Shown here one piece after another: positions 43,488-52,463 of a DNA stretch of 64,000 bases. The notes beneath the pieces are model-generated. The model saw only the letters and a list, made by a program, of their open reading frames with translations, made no database searches and was not told the DNA's origin. The translations under genes were made by a program, and so were the position numbers. The stretch lies in assembly GCF_003002825.1 (NCBI RefSeq), contig NZ_PVTE01000024.1:1-64000 (forward strand). The letters are read 5' to 3'. This DNA is from Spirosoma oryzae. GTDB taxonomy: Bacteria; Bacteroidota; Bacteroidia; Cytophagales; Spirosomataceae. Every line of letters starts with the position of its first letter. Within the stretch, counting starts at the first letter, position 1.

Positions 43488-44190
43488 TGGCCTGCTGCTC
43501 GGGTGCCTCGCCATTCCGTTTTACAGCTCAGCGCAAACCAGTGGTCTGGGGCTGTGGACCGGCGCTGATGCCGACCTTAGACTGACCAAAAAGTTTGTGC
43601 TGAACGCAAAAGCGCAGGTTCGGTTCAGCGATAACATTCAGGTAACCAGAGCTTACCTCGGTGAGCTGGGTTTTACCTACAAACTCACCAAGCACTGGGA
43701 TATTTCCGCCTACTACCGCTACACGGGCCGTCTCAAACGGAACGATGAGAAAACCGGCTATTACTACCGTCCCTATCATCGGTTCTACGGCGAAGTCAAC
43801 TACGGAACCAAACTGGGAAACGGTATTAAACTCGCCTATCGGCTACGTTATCAGAACCAGTTCAAAGATGATAACGATGCCACCGTATCCGACAAGAGTT
43901 ACCTGCGCAACAAAGTAGAAATTTCCTACGGCAACCCGTCCCGATTTACGCCCTTCGTATCTGCCGATCTGTTTTACCGGATCGACCGGATCGATGGCGA
44001 TAATGGGTTCGATCAGATTCGATATAAAACCGGAACAAACATCGAGTTCAATAAAATACACAGTCTCGATCTGTTCCTGTTCACCGACGCCCCGATCGGG
44101 TCCAGTACCGACAAGGCCGTTCCTATTCTGGGAGCCACTTACAAAGTGAATGTTGGCTTCGGCAAAGGCAAATCGAAGAAAAACCTGTAG
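43438..44190 (+). CDS. DUF2490-family outer-membrane protein
   Basis: The product is 250 residues from the ATG at 43438 (MLNRLKHVHLPTRWLASGLL). The longer ORF to 43405 lies within the preceding gene. The signal peptide ends near YSSAQT. Beta-barrel strands alternate: GLGLWTGADADLRLTKKFVL, AYLGELGFTYKLTKHWDISAYYRYTGR, and AYRLRYQNQFKDDND. DUF2490 barrels are often third in VTC/DUF4956 operons. The C-terminal GFGKGKSKKNL is basic and unlike a typical barrel end. Confidence 0.75.
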   Translation: MLNRLKHVHLPTRWLASGLLLGCLAIPFYSSAQTSGLGLWTGADADLRLTKKFVLNAKAQVRFSDNIQVTRAYLGELGFTYKLTKHWDISAYYRYTGRLKRNDEKTGYYYRPYHRFYGEVNYGTKLGNGIKLAYRLRYQNQFKDDNDATVSDKSYLRNKVEISYGNPSRFTPFVSADLFYRIDRIDGDNGFDQIRYKTGTNIEFNKIHSLDLFLFTDAPIGSSTDKAVPILGATYKVNVGFGKGKSKKNL

Positions 44191-44205
44191 CAAAAAAACA
44201 GGGTC

Positions 44206-44255
44206 AACAGGATTGGCCAGTCTGAAAAAATCCTGATAATCCGGTCAATCCTGTT
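44206..44255 (+). repeat. Inverted CAGGATTG-type repeat between DUF2490 and the carbohydrate-binding gene
   Basis: AACAGGATTG (44206-44215) and CAATCCTGTT (44246-44255) are perfect complements 30 bases apart, with another AATCCTGATAATCC between them. The same CAGGATT/AATCCTG theme recurs at 57728-57795. It may be a dispersed intergenic repeat or a weak terminator. Confidence 0.5.
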
Positions 44256-44291
44256 AGAAAAACATTGGACCCAATCTAATTTTAAACAGCG

Positions 44292-45770
44292 ATGAAAACG
44301 AATAACTGTCTCATACTGGCCCTTTTCTGGGTGGGTACCGCTTTTTTTTCGGGATGCAAAACCCCCGACGAGGTCAATCCGTCGGAAAGCAGCACCGACG
44401 GTACGTCTGTGCATGACGAAGCATCTGATTATGTCTGGAACAGTACCGACGTTATCCCGGTAACACTCAACGGCACCTCTATCACGGTTGGTGGAAGTGG
44501 CGCTACGGCTTCCGGCAGCAAGGTCACCATTACTTCGGCAGGCACCTACAGTTTCAGCGGCTCTCTCTCCGATGGCCAGATCATCGTCAATACGACGGAC
44601 AAGGCGGTTGTCCGGCTTATTCTGAACGGAGTGTCCATTACCAGTGCCAACAGTGCCCCGATATACATTAAGGACTCGGGCAAAACGGTGATTGCATTGG
44701 CCGACAACAGCACCAATACACTTACTGACGGAACGGCGTATGTGTATGACGTGGTCGCCGACGAAGAGCCAAATGCCGCTGTGTTCAGTAAATCAGATCT
44801 GACTATTTTCGGTAACGGTGCACTGACTGTCAACGGTCGGTTTGGCGATGCAATTGCCAGTAAAGATGGCCTGATCATAAAAAGCGGTACCATTACAGTC
44901 AGCGCAGCTGATGACGGTATTCGGGGCAAAGACTACCTGATTATCGATGGTGGCCAGCTAAACGTAACGGCCAAAGCGGATGGCCTTAAATCCAGTAACG
45001 ACGAAGACGCCACGCTAGACTACGTAACCATCAACGATGGCACCATCGCTGTTGCCGCCGGTGATGATGGTATCCACGCCGAGTCGAACCTGGTTGTCAA
45101 TAACGGAACCATTACCATTTCCAAATCCTACGAGGGGCTGGAAGGCAAAACCATCACACTCAATCAGGGTACCATTCGCTTGGTCTCCAGCGACGACGGC
45201 GTCAATGTATCCGATGGTTCGGGGGGCGGAATGGGTACGGCTACCGGTAGCAGTAATCTGCTCACGATCAATGGTGGCTATTTACTAGTGAATGCCAGTG
45301 GCGACGGACTCGACGCCAACGGGTCCATCGTTATGACCGGCGGCACGGTTCTCGTTAATGGACCCAGCGGCAACGGAAACGGATCTCTCGACTACGATGG
45401 AACGTTTAAGATCAGTGGCGGTCTTCTGATTGCCGTTGGCAGTTCGGGCATGGCACAGGCTCCCGGCACAACCTCGACTCAGAACAGCGTTCTTATGACC
45501 TTTACCAGTAGTCAGGCGGCCAATAGCCTGGTTAACATTCAGTCGGCCGATGGGAAAAGTATTTTGACGTTCAAAGCTGCCAAGCAGTACCAATCGCTGG
45601 CGTTTTCATCGGCAGGTTTGGTGCAGGGTAGTACGTACAAGGTCTTTACGGGGGGCAGTGCAACAGGTACCAATACTGACGGGCTATTCACCGACGGTAC
45701 GTATACAGCGGGAACCCAATACACTAGCTTCACGGTATCGAGTGTCGTAACGAAGGTAAATACGCGGTAA
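44292..45770 (+). CDS. Cthe_2159-like (DUF4353) carbohydrate-binding lipoprotein
   Basis: The product is 492 residues with a lipobox in GTAFFSGCKTPDE. The body is a right-handed beta-helix of repeated turns, with units such as IIVNTTDKAVVRLILNGVSI, DGLIIKSGTITVSAADDGIRG, DYLIIDGGQLNVTAKADGLK and DDGIHAESNLVVNNGTITIS. The recurring DDGI/DGLK acidic turns are typical of calcium-bound Cthe_2159 proteins, one of which binds pectate and cellulose. It follows the VTC operon in the same direction with a 101-base gap holding an inverted repeat, so co-transcription is uncertain. Such proteins often occur next to VTC genes in bacteria. Confidence 0.8.
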   Translation: MKTNNCLILALFWVGTAFFSGCKTPDEVNPSESSTDGTSVHDEASDYVWNSTDVIPVTLNGTSITVGGSGATASGSKVTITSAGTYSFSGSLSDGQIIVNTTDKAVVRLILNGVSITSANSAPIYIKDSGKTVIALADNSTNTLTDGTAYVYDVVADEEPNAAVFSKSDLTIFGNGALTVNGRFGDAIASKDGLIIKSGTITVSAADDGIRGKDYLIIDGGQLNVTAKADGLKSSNDEDATLDYVTINDGTIAVAAGDDGIHAESNLVVNNGTITISKSYEGLEGKTITLNQGTIRLVSSDDGVNVSDGSGGGMGTATGSSNLLTINGGYLLVNASGDGLDANGSIVMTGGTVLVNGPSGNGNGSLDYDGTFKISGGLLIAVGSSGMAQAPGTTSTQNSVLMTFTSSQAANSLVNIQSADGKSILTFKAAKQYQSLAFSSAGLVQGSTYKVFTGGSATGTNTDGLFTDGTYTAGTQYTSFTVSSVVTKVNTR

Positions 45771-46077
45771 ACGTGACCTGTTCACTACTTTTACGGCACA
45801 TCCCGAATTAGCTGTACAATGCTTAGGTCCGGTAAATAGCTGCGGGCGCATCCTGATACTATTGATTGCGCGATATCTGGGCCGTAAAGAACTTTGGGCT
45901 CATTTGAATTCGTCCGGGCCTCTGCCCAATTGAGGACTTGCCAAAAGCCAATTTAGCCCGCTTAACGACGGGGCTGCACCAACAAGAAACCTCTCCGGCA
46001 TTGCCGGAGAGGTTTACCAAACCAACCTATGATAGGTTTGCGTCTACAATCTAAATTGTTGAAACAACGTTTCAAAC
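45771..46077. other. Convergent intergenic region with terminator
   Basis: About 300 bases between convergent genes, containing only the hairpin at 45987-46015. No gene was seen. Confidence 0.5.
45987..46015. terminator. 14-bp perfect hairpin between convergent genes
   Basis: AAACCTCTCCGGCA pairs with TGCCGGAGAGGTTT around one base. It lies 63 bases beyond the serine hydrolase stop on the minus strand and downstream of the plus-strand lipoprotein gene, so it probably ends transcription from both sides. Confidence 0.7.
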
Positions 46078-47154
46078 TCAGGGCTTGCGCGATTTACTCG
46101 TCACTTGCCGTACCAGTCCGGGCAGAGCAGGGCTGGCGTAAAAGGCGTTGAACGAATCGACTCGGGCGGGGCCGTTCACGTCGAGGTGAGTCAGAAAAAA
46201 GCCGTACAGATTCGCCGTTCGGTCGATCCACGGGTAGGCACCCGCCCAGCTTGGGCTGGTGAGCAAAGTCGACCTCCCACGAGCGTCGACTTCGGCCCGC
46301 CACTCGCCCAGACCGTACAGATCGGTATGCGGGCGGTACGCCGTTCGGATATAGGAATCGGCACGTATATCGGCTTTTCCAACCTGATCGGCCTGCATGG
46401 CGGCCAGCGCAGTTGTCGAGAGAATACGGTTGCCCTTGTAGAGCCCACCGTGGTAAATCATATCCAGAAAACGGATATAATCGTGGAGTGTGCTTCGGGC
46501 TCCCCCACCCAGCATCGGGCTGTGTCCATCCGCCGAATCGACAGGTGTAAACCGGGTTGCCGTCATGCCCAGCGGTCGGGCAATTTTTGTCTGAAACAAG
46601 GTCTCCCAGTCGTTACCCGTAGCCAGTTCGGCCATCCGCCCCGCCACCTGCATCGCCAGCCCTCCGTACAAAAATCGGGTGCCGGGTAGCGCATCGAGGG
46701 GCAGCGGTTTGATGTGCGCGACGGATTCGGTCAGCGTCTGGTACCGGTCGACCAGATGTCCGACGGGCTGATAATCCGGGTAACCGGCGGTATGAGAAAG
46801 CAACTGCCGGAGCGTGGCCTGCCCCTTCGCGTCGGTCCAGTCGGGTAGCCATTTAACGACTTTATCGTCCCATGACAGTTTTCCCTCATCGACCACGGCG
46901 GCAAAGGTAGCTGCCGCCAGCCACTTCCCCGCCGACGCGATGTACACCTGCGTTTGCGGGGAGTATGAGCCAAAATACTGTTCGTAAACTTGTTTATCGT
47001 TCTTGATAATCAGCATTGACGCACCAGAATAATAGCCTTTATCCACCCACTGCCGGATCTGCCGGGTAAGGGGGGTAAAATCGTAAGCGGGTTGAGCGCA
47101 TACCCAACCACACAGAAGGGTCATCAAACACGTAATAACGGCCCGTTTTTTCAT
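46078..47154 (-). CDS. Beta-lactamase-fold serine hydrolase
   Basis: The product is 358 residues with a signal peptide (ITCLMTLLCGWVCAQ). It has class C/esterase motifs: S74-A-G-K77 in VYIASAGKWLAAATFAAV, a Tyr in RFLYGGLAMQVAGRMAE (the Y-x-N equivalent), and SPSWAGAYPWIDR near residue 305 in place of the K/H-x-G motif. It acts in the periplasm as an esterase or peptidase-like enzyme; the substrate is unknown. It lies directly upstream of a terminator and downstream of GH88 (34-base gap after that gene's start side), so the two may be co-transcribed from the GH88 promoter. Confidence 0.78.
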   Translation of the reverse strand: MKKRAVITCLMTLLCGWVCAQPAYDFTPLTRQIRQWVDKGYYSGASMLIIKNDKQVYEQYFGSYSPQTQVYIASAGKWLAAATFAAVVDEGKLSWDDKVVKWLPDWTDAKGQATLRQLLSHTAGYPDYQPVGHLVDRYQTLTESVAHIKPLPLDALPGTRFLYGGLAMQVAGRMAELATGNDWETLFQTKIARPLGMTATRFTPVDSADGHSPMLGGGARSTLHDYIRFLDMIYHGGLYKGNRILSTTALAAMQADQVGKADIRADSYIRTAYRPHTDLYGLGEWRAEVDARGRSTLLTSPSWAGAYPWIDRTANLYGFFLTHLDVNGPARVDSFNAFYASPALPGLVRQVTSKSRKP

Positions 47155-47187
47155 TTCGCTCAGACAGTATCGGAGTCTGGATCAGGT

Positions 47188-48405
47188 TTACAGATTTGCC
47201 AGAATCGGTTTACCCGTTTGTAGCTTTTTCAGGCGTATCAGCGCTTCGATGTAGTAATAATCAGCGTAATTGATTGACGCATCGACCTCGCTGTTGTTAG
47301 GTTTGTGCCCCGTGCTGTGCAGCAAAAAGGCATCATTGACCTGACGGCTCTGGTAATTTGCCGACGACAGACTTTCCAGCATCTGCTCCGCTTTGGCGCG
47401 GTAAGTGGCCGCTTTGGCTTTGTCTTTCACAAAGGTTGAGAGCTCCAGCAGAGCCGAGGCCGTAACCGCAGCCGCCGATGCATCCCTGGGGGCACTTGGA
47501 ATGTCCGGGGCACTGAAATCCCAGTACGGAATCAGATCCTTGGGCAGGCGTTTTAGGTACACGTCCGATACGTTTTGGGCAAAATCCAGAAACTTGGGAT
47601 CTTTCGTTTCCCGGTAGGTCATCGTGTAGCCGTAGATTGCCCAGCTTTGCCCCCGCGCCCACATCGAATTGTCGGCGTAACCCTGGTGCGTAACCCCCTT
47701 GATCTTCTTTCCCGTTTCGCGGTCATACACCACCACGTGGTAAGAGGTATAATCGGGCCGGAAATGGTTTTTCATGGTCGTTGTCGCATGCGATACGGCT
47801 ATGTCGTACAGGTGCTTGCCTCCCCCGTTTTTCGACGCCCAGAACAGCAGTTCCAGGTTGATCATGTTGTCCATGATGGTGTTGTGCTGGGGCCACTCCA
47901 TGTTCGGTACCGAGCGTGGCCACGACAGAATGGTGCCGACCTTTGGATTGAACAGCGTAGCCAGCGTATCGGCGGTAGCTAGCAGTTTTTTTTTGTAGTC
48001 AGCATTACCCGTCAGCCGCAGACCGTTGCCGAAACTGCAATACATCTGAAAGCCCAGATCATGGTCGACGGCTTTCTGAAAAGCGAGTGGTGTCAGCTCC
48101 CGCGTAAAGGAATCGGCTTTGGCCTTCCAGGCGGGGTCTTTGGTGTATTCGTAGATGTACCAGAGCGTACCCGGCCAGAAGCCGCTGGTCCAGTCTTTAT
48201 AGCTGATGTAATTCCAGTTCTTTTTGCCGTTCAGGATGTTACGGGGTAAATTCGGCTCGGTGGCGGGGAGTGACGCAGCGGTTTTGGTTGCCTGTTGCAC
48301 GCAGTACGTCAGAGCCGGGTCGACGGGAAAGCGGTCCCGGCTAAGCGTAAACCCGCAAAGGGCAACAAGCAAAATAAGGACAACACTGAATCTGGAGGAT
48401 GACAT
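47188..48405 (-). CDS. Glycoside hydrolase family 88 (unsaturated glucuronyl hydrolase)
   Basis: The product is 405 residues. A signal-like start (FSVVLILLVALCGFTLS) precedes an alpha/alpha-barrel. Catalytic Asp residues are visible in DHDLGFQMY (Asp116) and NTIMDNMINLELLFWA (Asp179), with HQGYADNSMWARGQSWAIYGY and SINYADYYYIEALIRL as further family motifs. It removes the 4,5-unsaturated uronic acid left by polysaccharide lyases. The product then enters the KduI-KduD-KdgK-Eda pathway encoded at 15-22 kb. It starts 33 bases after the serine hydrolase region ends upstream of it on the minus strand. Confidence 0.87.
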   Translation of the reverse strand: MSSSRFSVVLILLVALCGFTLSRDRFPVDPALTYCVQQATKTAASLPATEPNLPRNILNGKKNWNYISYKDWTSGFWPGTLWYIYEYTKDPAWKAKADSFTRELTPLAFQKAVDHDLGFQMYCSFGNGLRLTGNADYKKKLLATADTLATLFNPKVGTILSWPRSVPNMEWPQHNTIMDNMINLELLFWASKNGGGKHLYDIAVSHATTTMKNHFRPDYTSYHVVVYDRETGKKIKGVTHQGYADNSMWARGQSWAIYGYTMTYRETKDPKFLDFAQNVSDVYLKRLPKDLIPYWDFSAPDIPSAPRDASAAAVTASALLELSTFVKDKAKAATYRAKAEQMLESLSSANYQSRQVNDAFLLHSTGHKPNNSEVDASINYADYYYIEALIRLKKLQTGKPILANL

Positions 48406-48473
48406 GGTAGGAATACGATTCGGTTACTGGTAAATAGACACCCAGACCCGAAGCGTACTCTTTTTAATCTAAT

Positions 48474-48824
48474 TCATTTTTGGGCTGTTATGAAAAGAAA
48501 AAAGTTGGTGTATCTATGCATGGCAATAATGACCTCATCCAGCGGTTCGCTATAGGGCGTCAGGGCGTATTCACCCGTGACTGGCTTGCTATTGCAAACC
48601 GTTCGGGTGACCAGCCCATTCATTTCCAGTTCCTGTAATTCCTTGGATAAGATTCGGGGAGAAATGTCAGCCTCGCGGGCTAATTCAGGAAATCGTCGTT
48701 TGCCTTCCCGCAGGATGGAGATCAGTGTCAGTTTTCATTTGCCATCCAGCGTATCCTGAATGGTCCACCTGGCTTTGACGCATTCATCGTCGTTACTTAC
48801 GTAGTATTTAGGCTCCTTTTCCAT
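48474..48824 (-). pseudogene. HxlR-family regulator with a premature TGA
   Basis: The frame gives about 116 residues: MEKEPKYYVSNDDECVKARW, then TIQDTLDGK*KLTLISILRE, PELAREADISPRILSKELQE, LEMNGLVTR and TGEYALTPYSEPLDEVI. This is a complete HxlR winged-helix protein except for TGA at 48735-48737. That codon falls exactly where HxlR proteins have Trp (GGKWKLLILxxL), so TGG to TGA explains the loss. A restart within the gene would lack the first helices. HxlR regulators often control adjacent SDR genes, and a dead SDR lies about 260 bases upstream. Confidence 0.8.
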
Positions 48825-48939
48825 AGTCCTTTTGAGCACTGTCTTAGCCCCCTATCAACTGGACAGGTTTTCTGAAAAGGCGGACCACCGCGTGGTTGTT
48901 TCGTAAACAATCTGTGCCTCATCCCATTTCTGTTGAGGT

Positions 48940-48956
48940 CCGGGCCGCCGGCCGGG
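48940..48956 (-). repeat. Degenerate GC-rich repeat (related to the 3-4 kb copies)
   Basis: CCGGGCCGCCGGCCGGG matches the first 12 bases of the reverse complement of the 17-nt repeat (CCGGGCCGCCGG) and then diverges. It lies in the gap between the dead HxlR and SDR genes. GC content alone could produce this. Confidence 0.4.
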
Positions 48957-49084
48957 CAGGCTTCGAGCTTCTACGCCGTCGGGTGGTGATGACGTCAGGA
49001 TGAGCAGATGCGGGAAATGAAGTCAGCGAACACCCCGCAAAGCTATGCCGTTCACCAAAAGTGACGAAGAAACACTTTGGCCGG

Positions 49085-49437
49085 AATACATACTTTTTTG
49101 CATTTTTCAATGGATATTTCATGCAAAAGACCAAACTCGCCTGATATACCGGCGTTGTTTACAGCCAGATGAAGTCCATCAAATCGGTTGACCATCAGCT
49201 CAATGGCTTTTTTCACGTCGGCGAGGTTTGACACGTCATCAGGTATAGCGATGGCCTGGCCACCCGCTTCAACGATTTCGGCTTCCAACTCATAAAGCGG
49301 TGTTGGCCGTCTAGCCATTAATCCGACACTGGCCCATTGGCGGCCAGCATTTTGGCGATAGCCGCTCCAATACCGACCGATGCACCGGCAATTAAAGCGA
49401 CCTTGCCGTGAAATGAAATTTCCGTGCTGATTTGATT
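49085..49437 (-). pseudogene. SDR oxidoreductase, frameshifted and truncated
   Basis: The N-terminal part reads HGKVALIAGASVGIGAAIAK, then MLAANG, and shifts frame at about 49325. The second part reads GLMARRPTPLYELEAEIVEA, then GGQAIAIPDDVSN and LHLAVNNAGISGEFGLLHEI. The sequence ends abruptly after IEKCKKV at about 49088, where MxxNxxG is normally expected, so the catalytic Tyr-Lys half is missing. The remnant lies just downstream of the bestrophin gene. Confidence 0.75.
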
Positions 49438-49576
49438 TTAGGAAAATTAACGCTCGAACTGAAGTAGGAATTTAGTTGGCTCGTAATCGTCACGTACTAG
49501 CTTCCTTGCCACCCGTGAACATTTGGACCTGTAAGCCACACAAATGACTGTAGAAGTTTACTACATGCTTACGAAG

Positions 49577-50596
49577 TTACATCAACACACCGTCTTTTGC
49601 TGTAATAGGCGAAGGTGTATTGGTAATTCCGATGGCTTGCAACATATCGATTTCGATTGACCGGGTGATACTGGTTATAGGCACATCGTAGACTAAGCCC
49701 TCAAAAGGAATCTCGGAGTAATCACTGTTAATTTCCATGAAGTAGAAAATTAGGGAGATGATCACCGAAAACGGGACCGTTAGCCAAACCAGTAACTCAC
49801 TCGATTTGCTTAATTCGCCAAGCATTCCTAAAGGCAGTAAGAAGCAGAAGATACGAAGCGAGAGATGCAACATCATCGAGTACTGGAGCGGATAAGGAAA
49901 GTTTTTCAACCGTTCATTTTTCCCTTGGTGCTCCAGCAATTTGTTAAGGTGGTTCTGTAATTCGAACAGTCGGAAATCGTCAATGATGGCAAGCTCCCGA
50001 ATGATCGCCAGTTGCTGACCTTGGTTATTGAGCAACCCGGCTGCCGGATTTGCTTTTTTTAATACGGCCTGTATCTCGTCGGCTTGTAAATACTTAGCCA
50101 AGTCCTGACTTAGGTCCGTGCTGATGCCAAACTCAGCCTGATACTGTTGCCGGAAGCGTTCGTTCAACTCTTTGGTGTGCTCCCAGTCTTGTCGCTTGTG
50201 CCGCAAATAAAACTTGTGCGCATAAAGCCAAGCAATATGTCGATGAACCAAATCTGCCTTAATCGCCTGAATTTCTTCAGAACCAAAAGTAGCGTTCAGC
50301 GGCTTCTTCAGGTAGGTATTGAGCATAAAGGCCCAGGCCCGGCTATCATTGACGATAGCGCCCCAATTTTTCCGGGCCTCCCAGAGCCGGTCGTAGGAGG
50401 CATTATTTTTGAACCCGAGGTAAAATGATAAGGCTGTTCCAATCAGCGATACGGGAAGGAAAGGAACGGCTATATATTTCCAACCAACATATTCGTATAA
50501 AAGGACAACGACTACACTCCAGAGCGTAAACAGGACAATATAGTTTGATGCATAGCTAAATAAGCTTCGGATCGGATACTTTTTATTGACATACAT
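49577..50596 (-). CDS. Bestrophin-family ion channel
   Basis: The product is 339 residues. Membrane segments lie near residues 17-35, 40-60, 233-255 and 263-287. Bestrophin motifs are LIGTALSFYLGFKNNASYDRLWEARKNWG (pore neck region) and VSIIFYFMEIN-like text followed by SDYSEIPFEG, with a final ITSITRSIEIDMLQAIG segment. Bacterial bestrophins form pentameric channels, usually for anions or, in some cases, cations. It is a separate transcription unit, 62 bases after the SDR start side. Confidence 0.83.
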   Translation of the reverse strand: MYVNKKYPIRSLFSYASNYIVLFTLWSVVVVLLYEYVGWKYIAVPFLPVSLIGTALSFYLGFKNNASYDRLWEARKNWGAIVNDSRAWAFMLNTYLKKPLNATFGSEEIQAIKADLVHRHIAWLYAHKFYLRHKRQDWEHTKELNERFRQQYQAEFGISTDLSQDLAKYLQADEIQAVLKKANPAAGLLNNQGQQLAIIRELAIIDDFRLFELQNHLNKLLEHQGKNERLKNFPYPLQYSMMLHLSLRIFCFLLPLGMLGELSKSSELLVWLTVPFSVIISLIFYFMEINSDYSEIPFEGLVYDVPITSITRSIEIDMLQAIGITNTPSPITAKDGVLM

Positions 50597-50658
50597 AAGT
50601 AATTGAGTTTGTTTGCTTCTCTGAATAGTATTAGAACTGACCCGACAAACTCGATTCG

Positions 50659-51573
50659 TTATTTAATTAAATCTGGCTCTATGTTCATTTCCATTTTTGC
50701 GACCCGCCGACCAAAAAGTCGTGTAAAGAAACCAATCTCAGGCTTCGTCATGGGGCTTTTCATGATCCGCAATTGTAACTTCTGGAATACCCGTTCTGGT
50801 AATAGCTTCTTCATTCGGTCTAGGAACTTAGCGTCACCACCCGCAATGATGTTGATTGGACCCCTGGGGTTATTGGCGGCTTTGATCATTTCCTCCACCA
50901 CATTGACAGGAACGGTCGCCGGAAGCTTTGTCTGAGCTAGCAGGAACGTTTTATAGTATTGCCTGTAAGGTTGGTAGGCTGGATTGTCAGCCGCGGCTCC
51001 CTGCTCCAGTTTGGTGAATATCTTGGTGGCATGCGTGCCAGGGTAAATGACTTTAACCTGGATGTTGAAGGGTGCCAACTCGATGCCCAGCGCTTCGCTC
51101 AGACCCCGAACTGCCCATTTACTGCTGCCATAAGCGGCAATGAATGGATAATTGAATAAACCACTCGATGAAGACAGGTTAATAAACGTGCCGCCACCGT
51201 GCTGCCGAAAGTGACTGATAAATGATTTGGTAACCGCAAAGACCCCGAAGATATTCGTTTCGTACTGATGAACGATCTGTTCCATACTAGTCGTCTCAGT
51301 GGGTCCCATCAGGCAATAACCGGCGTTATTAATGACTACGTCAATCCGCTTAAAATCAGCAATGACCGCTTTGGCTACTTCTTCCACCTGCGCGTTATTA
51401 GACGTATCTAAGCTGTAGAGTTTAACCGTTGGAAATTCGTCAAACAGACCGGGGTGATCGGCTTTATTGCGGACCGTAGCAGCAACCTGCCAACCTTCCT
51501 GGGTAAAACGCTCGACAGCAACCTTACCAAATCCTGAGTTAGTACCACTAATAAACACGGTTTTATTTTTCAT
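50659..51573 (-). CDS. SDR-family oxidoreductase
   Basis: The product is 304 residues. It has the Rossmann motif TVFISGTNSGFGKVAVERF (T-G-x-x-x-G-x-G variant), VVINNAGYCLMGPTE (NNAG), Ser in FINLSSSSGLFN, and the catalytic Y-x-x-x-K in AYGSSKWAVRGLSEALG. This looks like the classical SDR subgroup that acts on small alcohols or ketones. The next gene upstream on the minus strand is an AraC-type regulator (43-base gap), which suggests that this SDR is its target. The substrate is unknown. Confidence 0.82.
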   Translation of the reverse strand: MKNKTVFISGTNSGFGKVAVERFTQEGWQVAATVRNKADHPGLFDEFPTVKLYSLDTSNNAQVEEVAKAVIADFKRIDVVINNAGYCLMGPTETTSMEQIVHQYETNIFGVFAVTKSFISHFRQHGGGTFINLSSSSGLFNYPFIAAYGSSKWAVRGLSEALGIELAPFNIQVKVIYPGTHATKIFTKLEQGAAADNPAYQPYRQYYKTFLLAQTKLPATVPVNVVEEMIKAANNPRGPINIIAGGDAKFLDRMKKLLPERVFQKLQLRIMKSPMTKPEIGFFTRLFGRRVAKMEMNIEPDLIK

Positions 51574-51616
51574 AAGCTGAGTTGCTTTAACGAATTGATT
51601 ACTAACAATTTATTTC

Positions 51617-52432
51617 TTATTGACCAGTTAATAAGGTTGACGGCGCAACACCAAACTGCTGCTTGAAGGCGTACGAAAAGTGAGATAGGTTCTCAAAACC
51701 TACCTCCAGGTAGACCATTGATGGATTCATTTTTTTATTCTGGATCAGGTGGTGCGCTTCTTCCAGACGTTTCTGTTTTAACCACTGGCCTGGTGTAGAC
51801 CGAAATACCTTTTCAAAATCTCGTTTGAAGCCCGCCCGACTGCGTCCTGTCATCCGTGCAAATGCGTCAATGGATACATTAAACATAAAGTGCTGCACCA
51901 TAAACGCTTCCAGATCAACTTTATAAGGATCGCTAAAGTCAAGTAGCAAGCCAGTTAGATCGAGCTGGATACTTAAGATAAGTTCAAGCGCTTCTTGGCA
52001 CTTGAGGTTGGTTAAGATCGAATTAGTTGGCGCTGGATGATGGAGATAAGGCTTTATTGACTCAAAGAAACTGGTTAAAAAGATATTGGTTGGCAGTTCA
52101 ATCCGGTTAGGGCCCTGGTAAGGTTTCGTTGAGAATATACCCCGCTGAATGCTATACCGCCGGAGCAACTCCTGCTCAAAGAAGATTGAAACCGATTCGA
52201 ATGATCCACCAGAAGGCGGAGTTTTGATTGTCTTTACAAGCTGATTGCGTTTGATCAATACAAAACTACCCGCCCCAAACGTTTGTACACCCTCAACCGA
52301 CTTGAACTGAATATCACCGGATTCTACATAGATCAAGGAGTGAAATTCGACAAACTGTTCTACCGCCCGTTGCTCTCGACTAGTACACGAATAGAGAATA
52401 GGACTGCTGGACGTGTCTGACTGGGCTTTCAT
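51617..52432 (-). CDS. AraC-family transcriptional regulator
   Basis: The product is 271 residues from the ATG at 52432 (MKAQSDTSSSPILYSC). The longer ORF to 52528 runs into the upstream gene. The N-terminal cupin-like sensing part includes VEFHSLIYVESGDIQFK. The C-terminal HTH pair is clear: NVSIDAFARMTGRSRAGFKRDFEKVFR and YLEVGFENLSHFSYAFKQQFG, with STPGQWLKQKRLEEAHHLI between. It probably controls the two nearby SDR genes and the membrane protein. The effector is unknown. Confidence 0.83.
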   Translation of the reverse strand: MKAQSDTSSSPILYSCTSREQRAVEQFVEFHSLIYVESGDIQFKSVEGVQTFGAGSFVLIKRNQLVKTIKTPPSGGSFESVSIFFEQELLRRYSIQRGIFSTKPYQGPNRIELPTNIFLTSFFESIKPYLHHPAPTNSILTNLKCQEALELILSIQLDLTGLLLDFSDPYKVDLEAFMVQHFMFNVSIDAFARMTGRSRAGFKRDFEKVFRSTPGQWLKQKRLEEAHHLIQNKKMNPSMVYLEVGFENLSHFSYAFKQQFGVAPSTLLTGQ

Positions 52433-52463
52433 CGGTAGTTTGTCTCGGCTTGTTGCGTCACGA

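Noticed and set aside
41977-48824. TGA read as Trp (altered genetic code) to explain in-frame TGA in the VTC and HxlR genes
   Set aside because: TGA acts as the stop of the catalase-LodA gene exactly where the LodB gene begins, and of other genes. A code change would extend these implausibly, so mutation or sequencing error is more likely.
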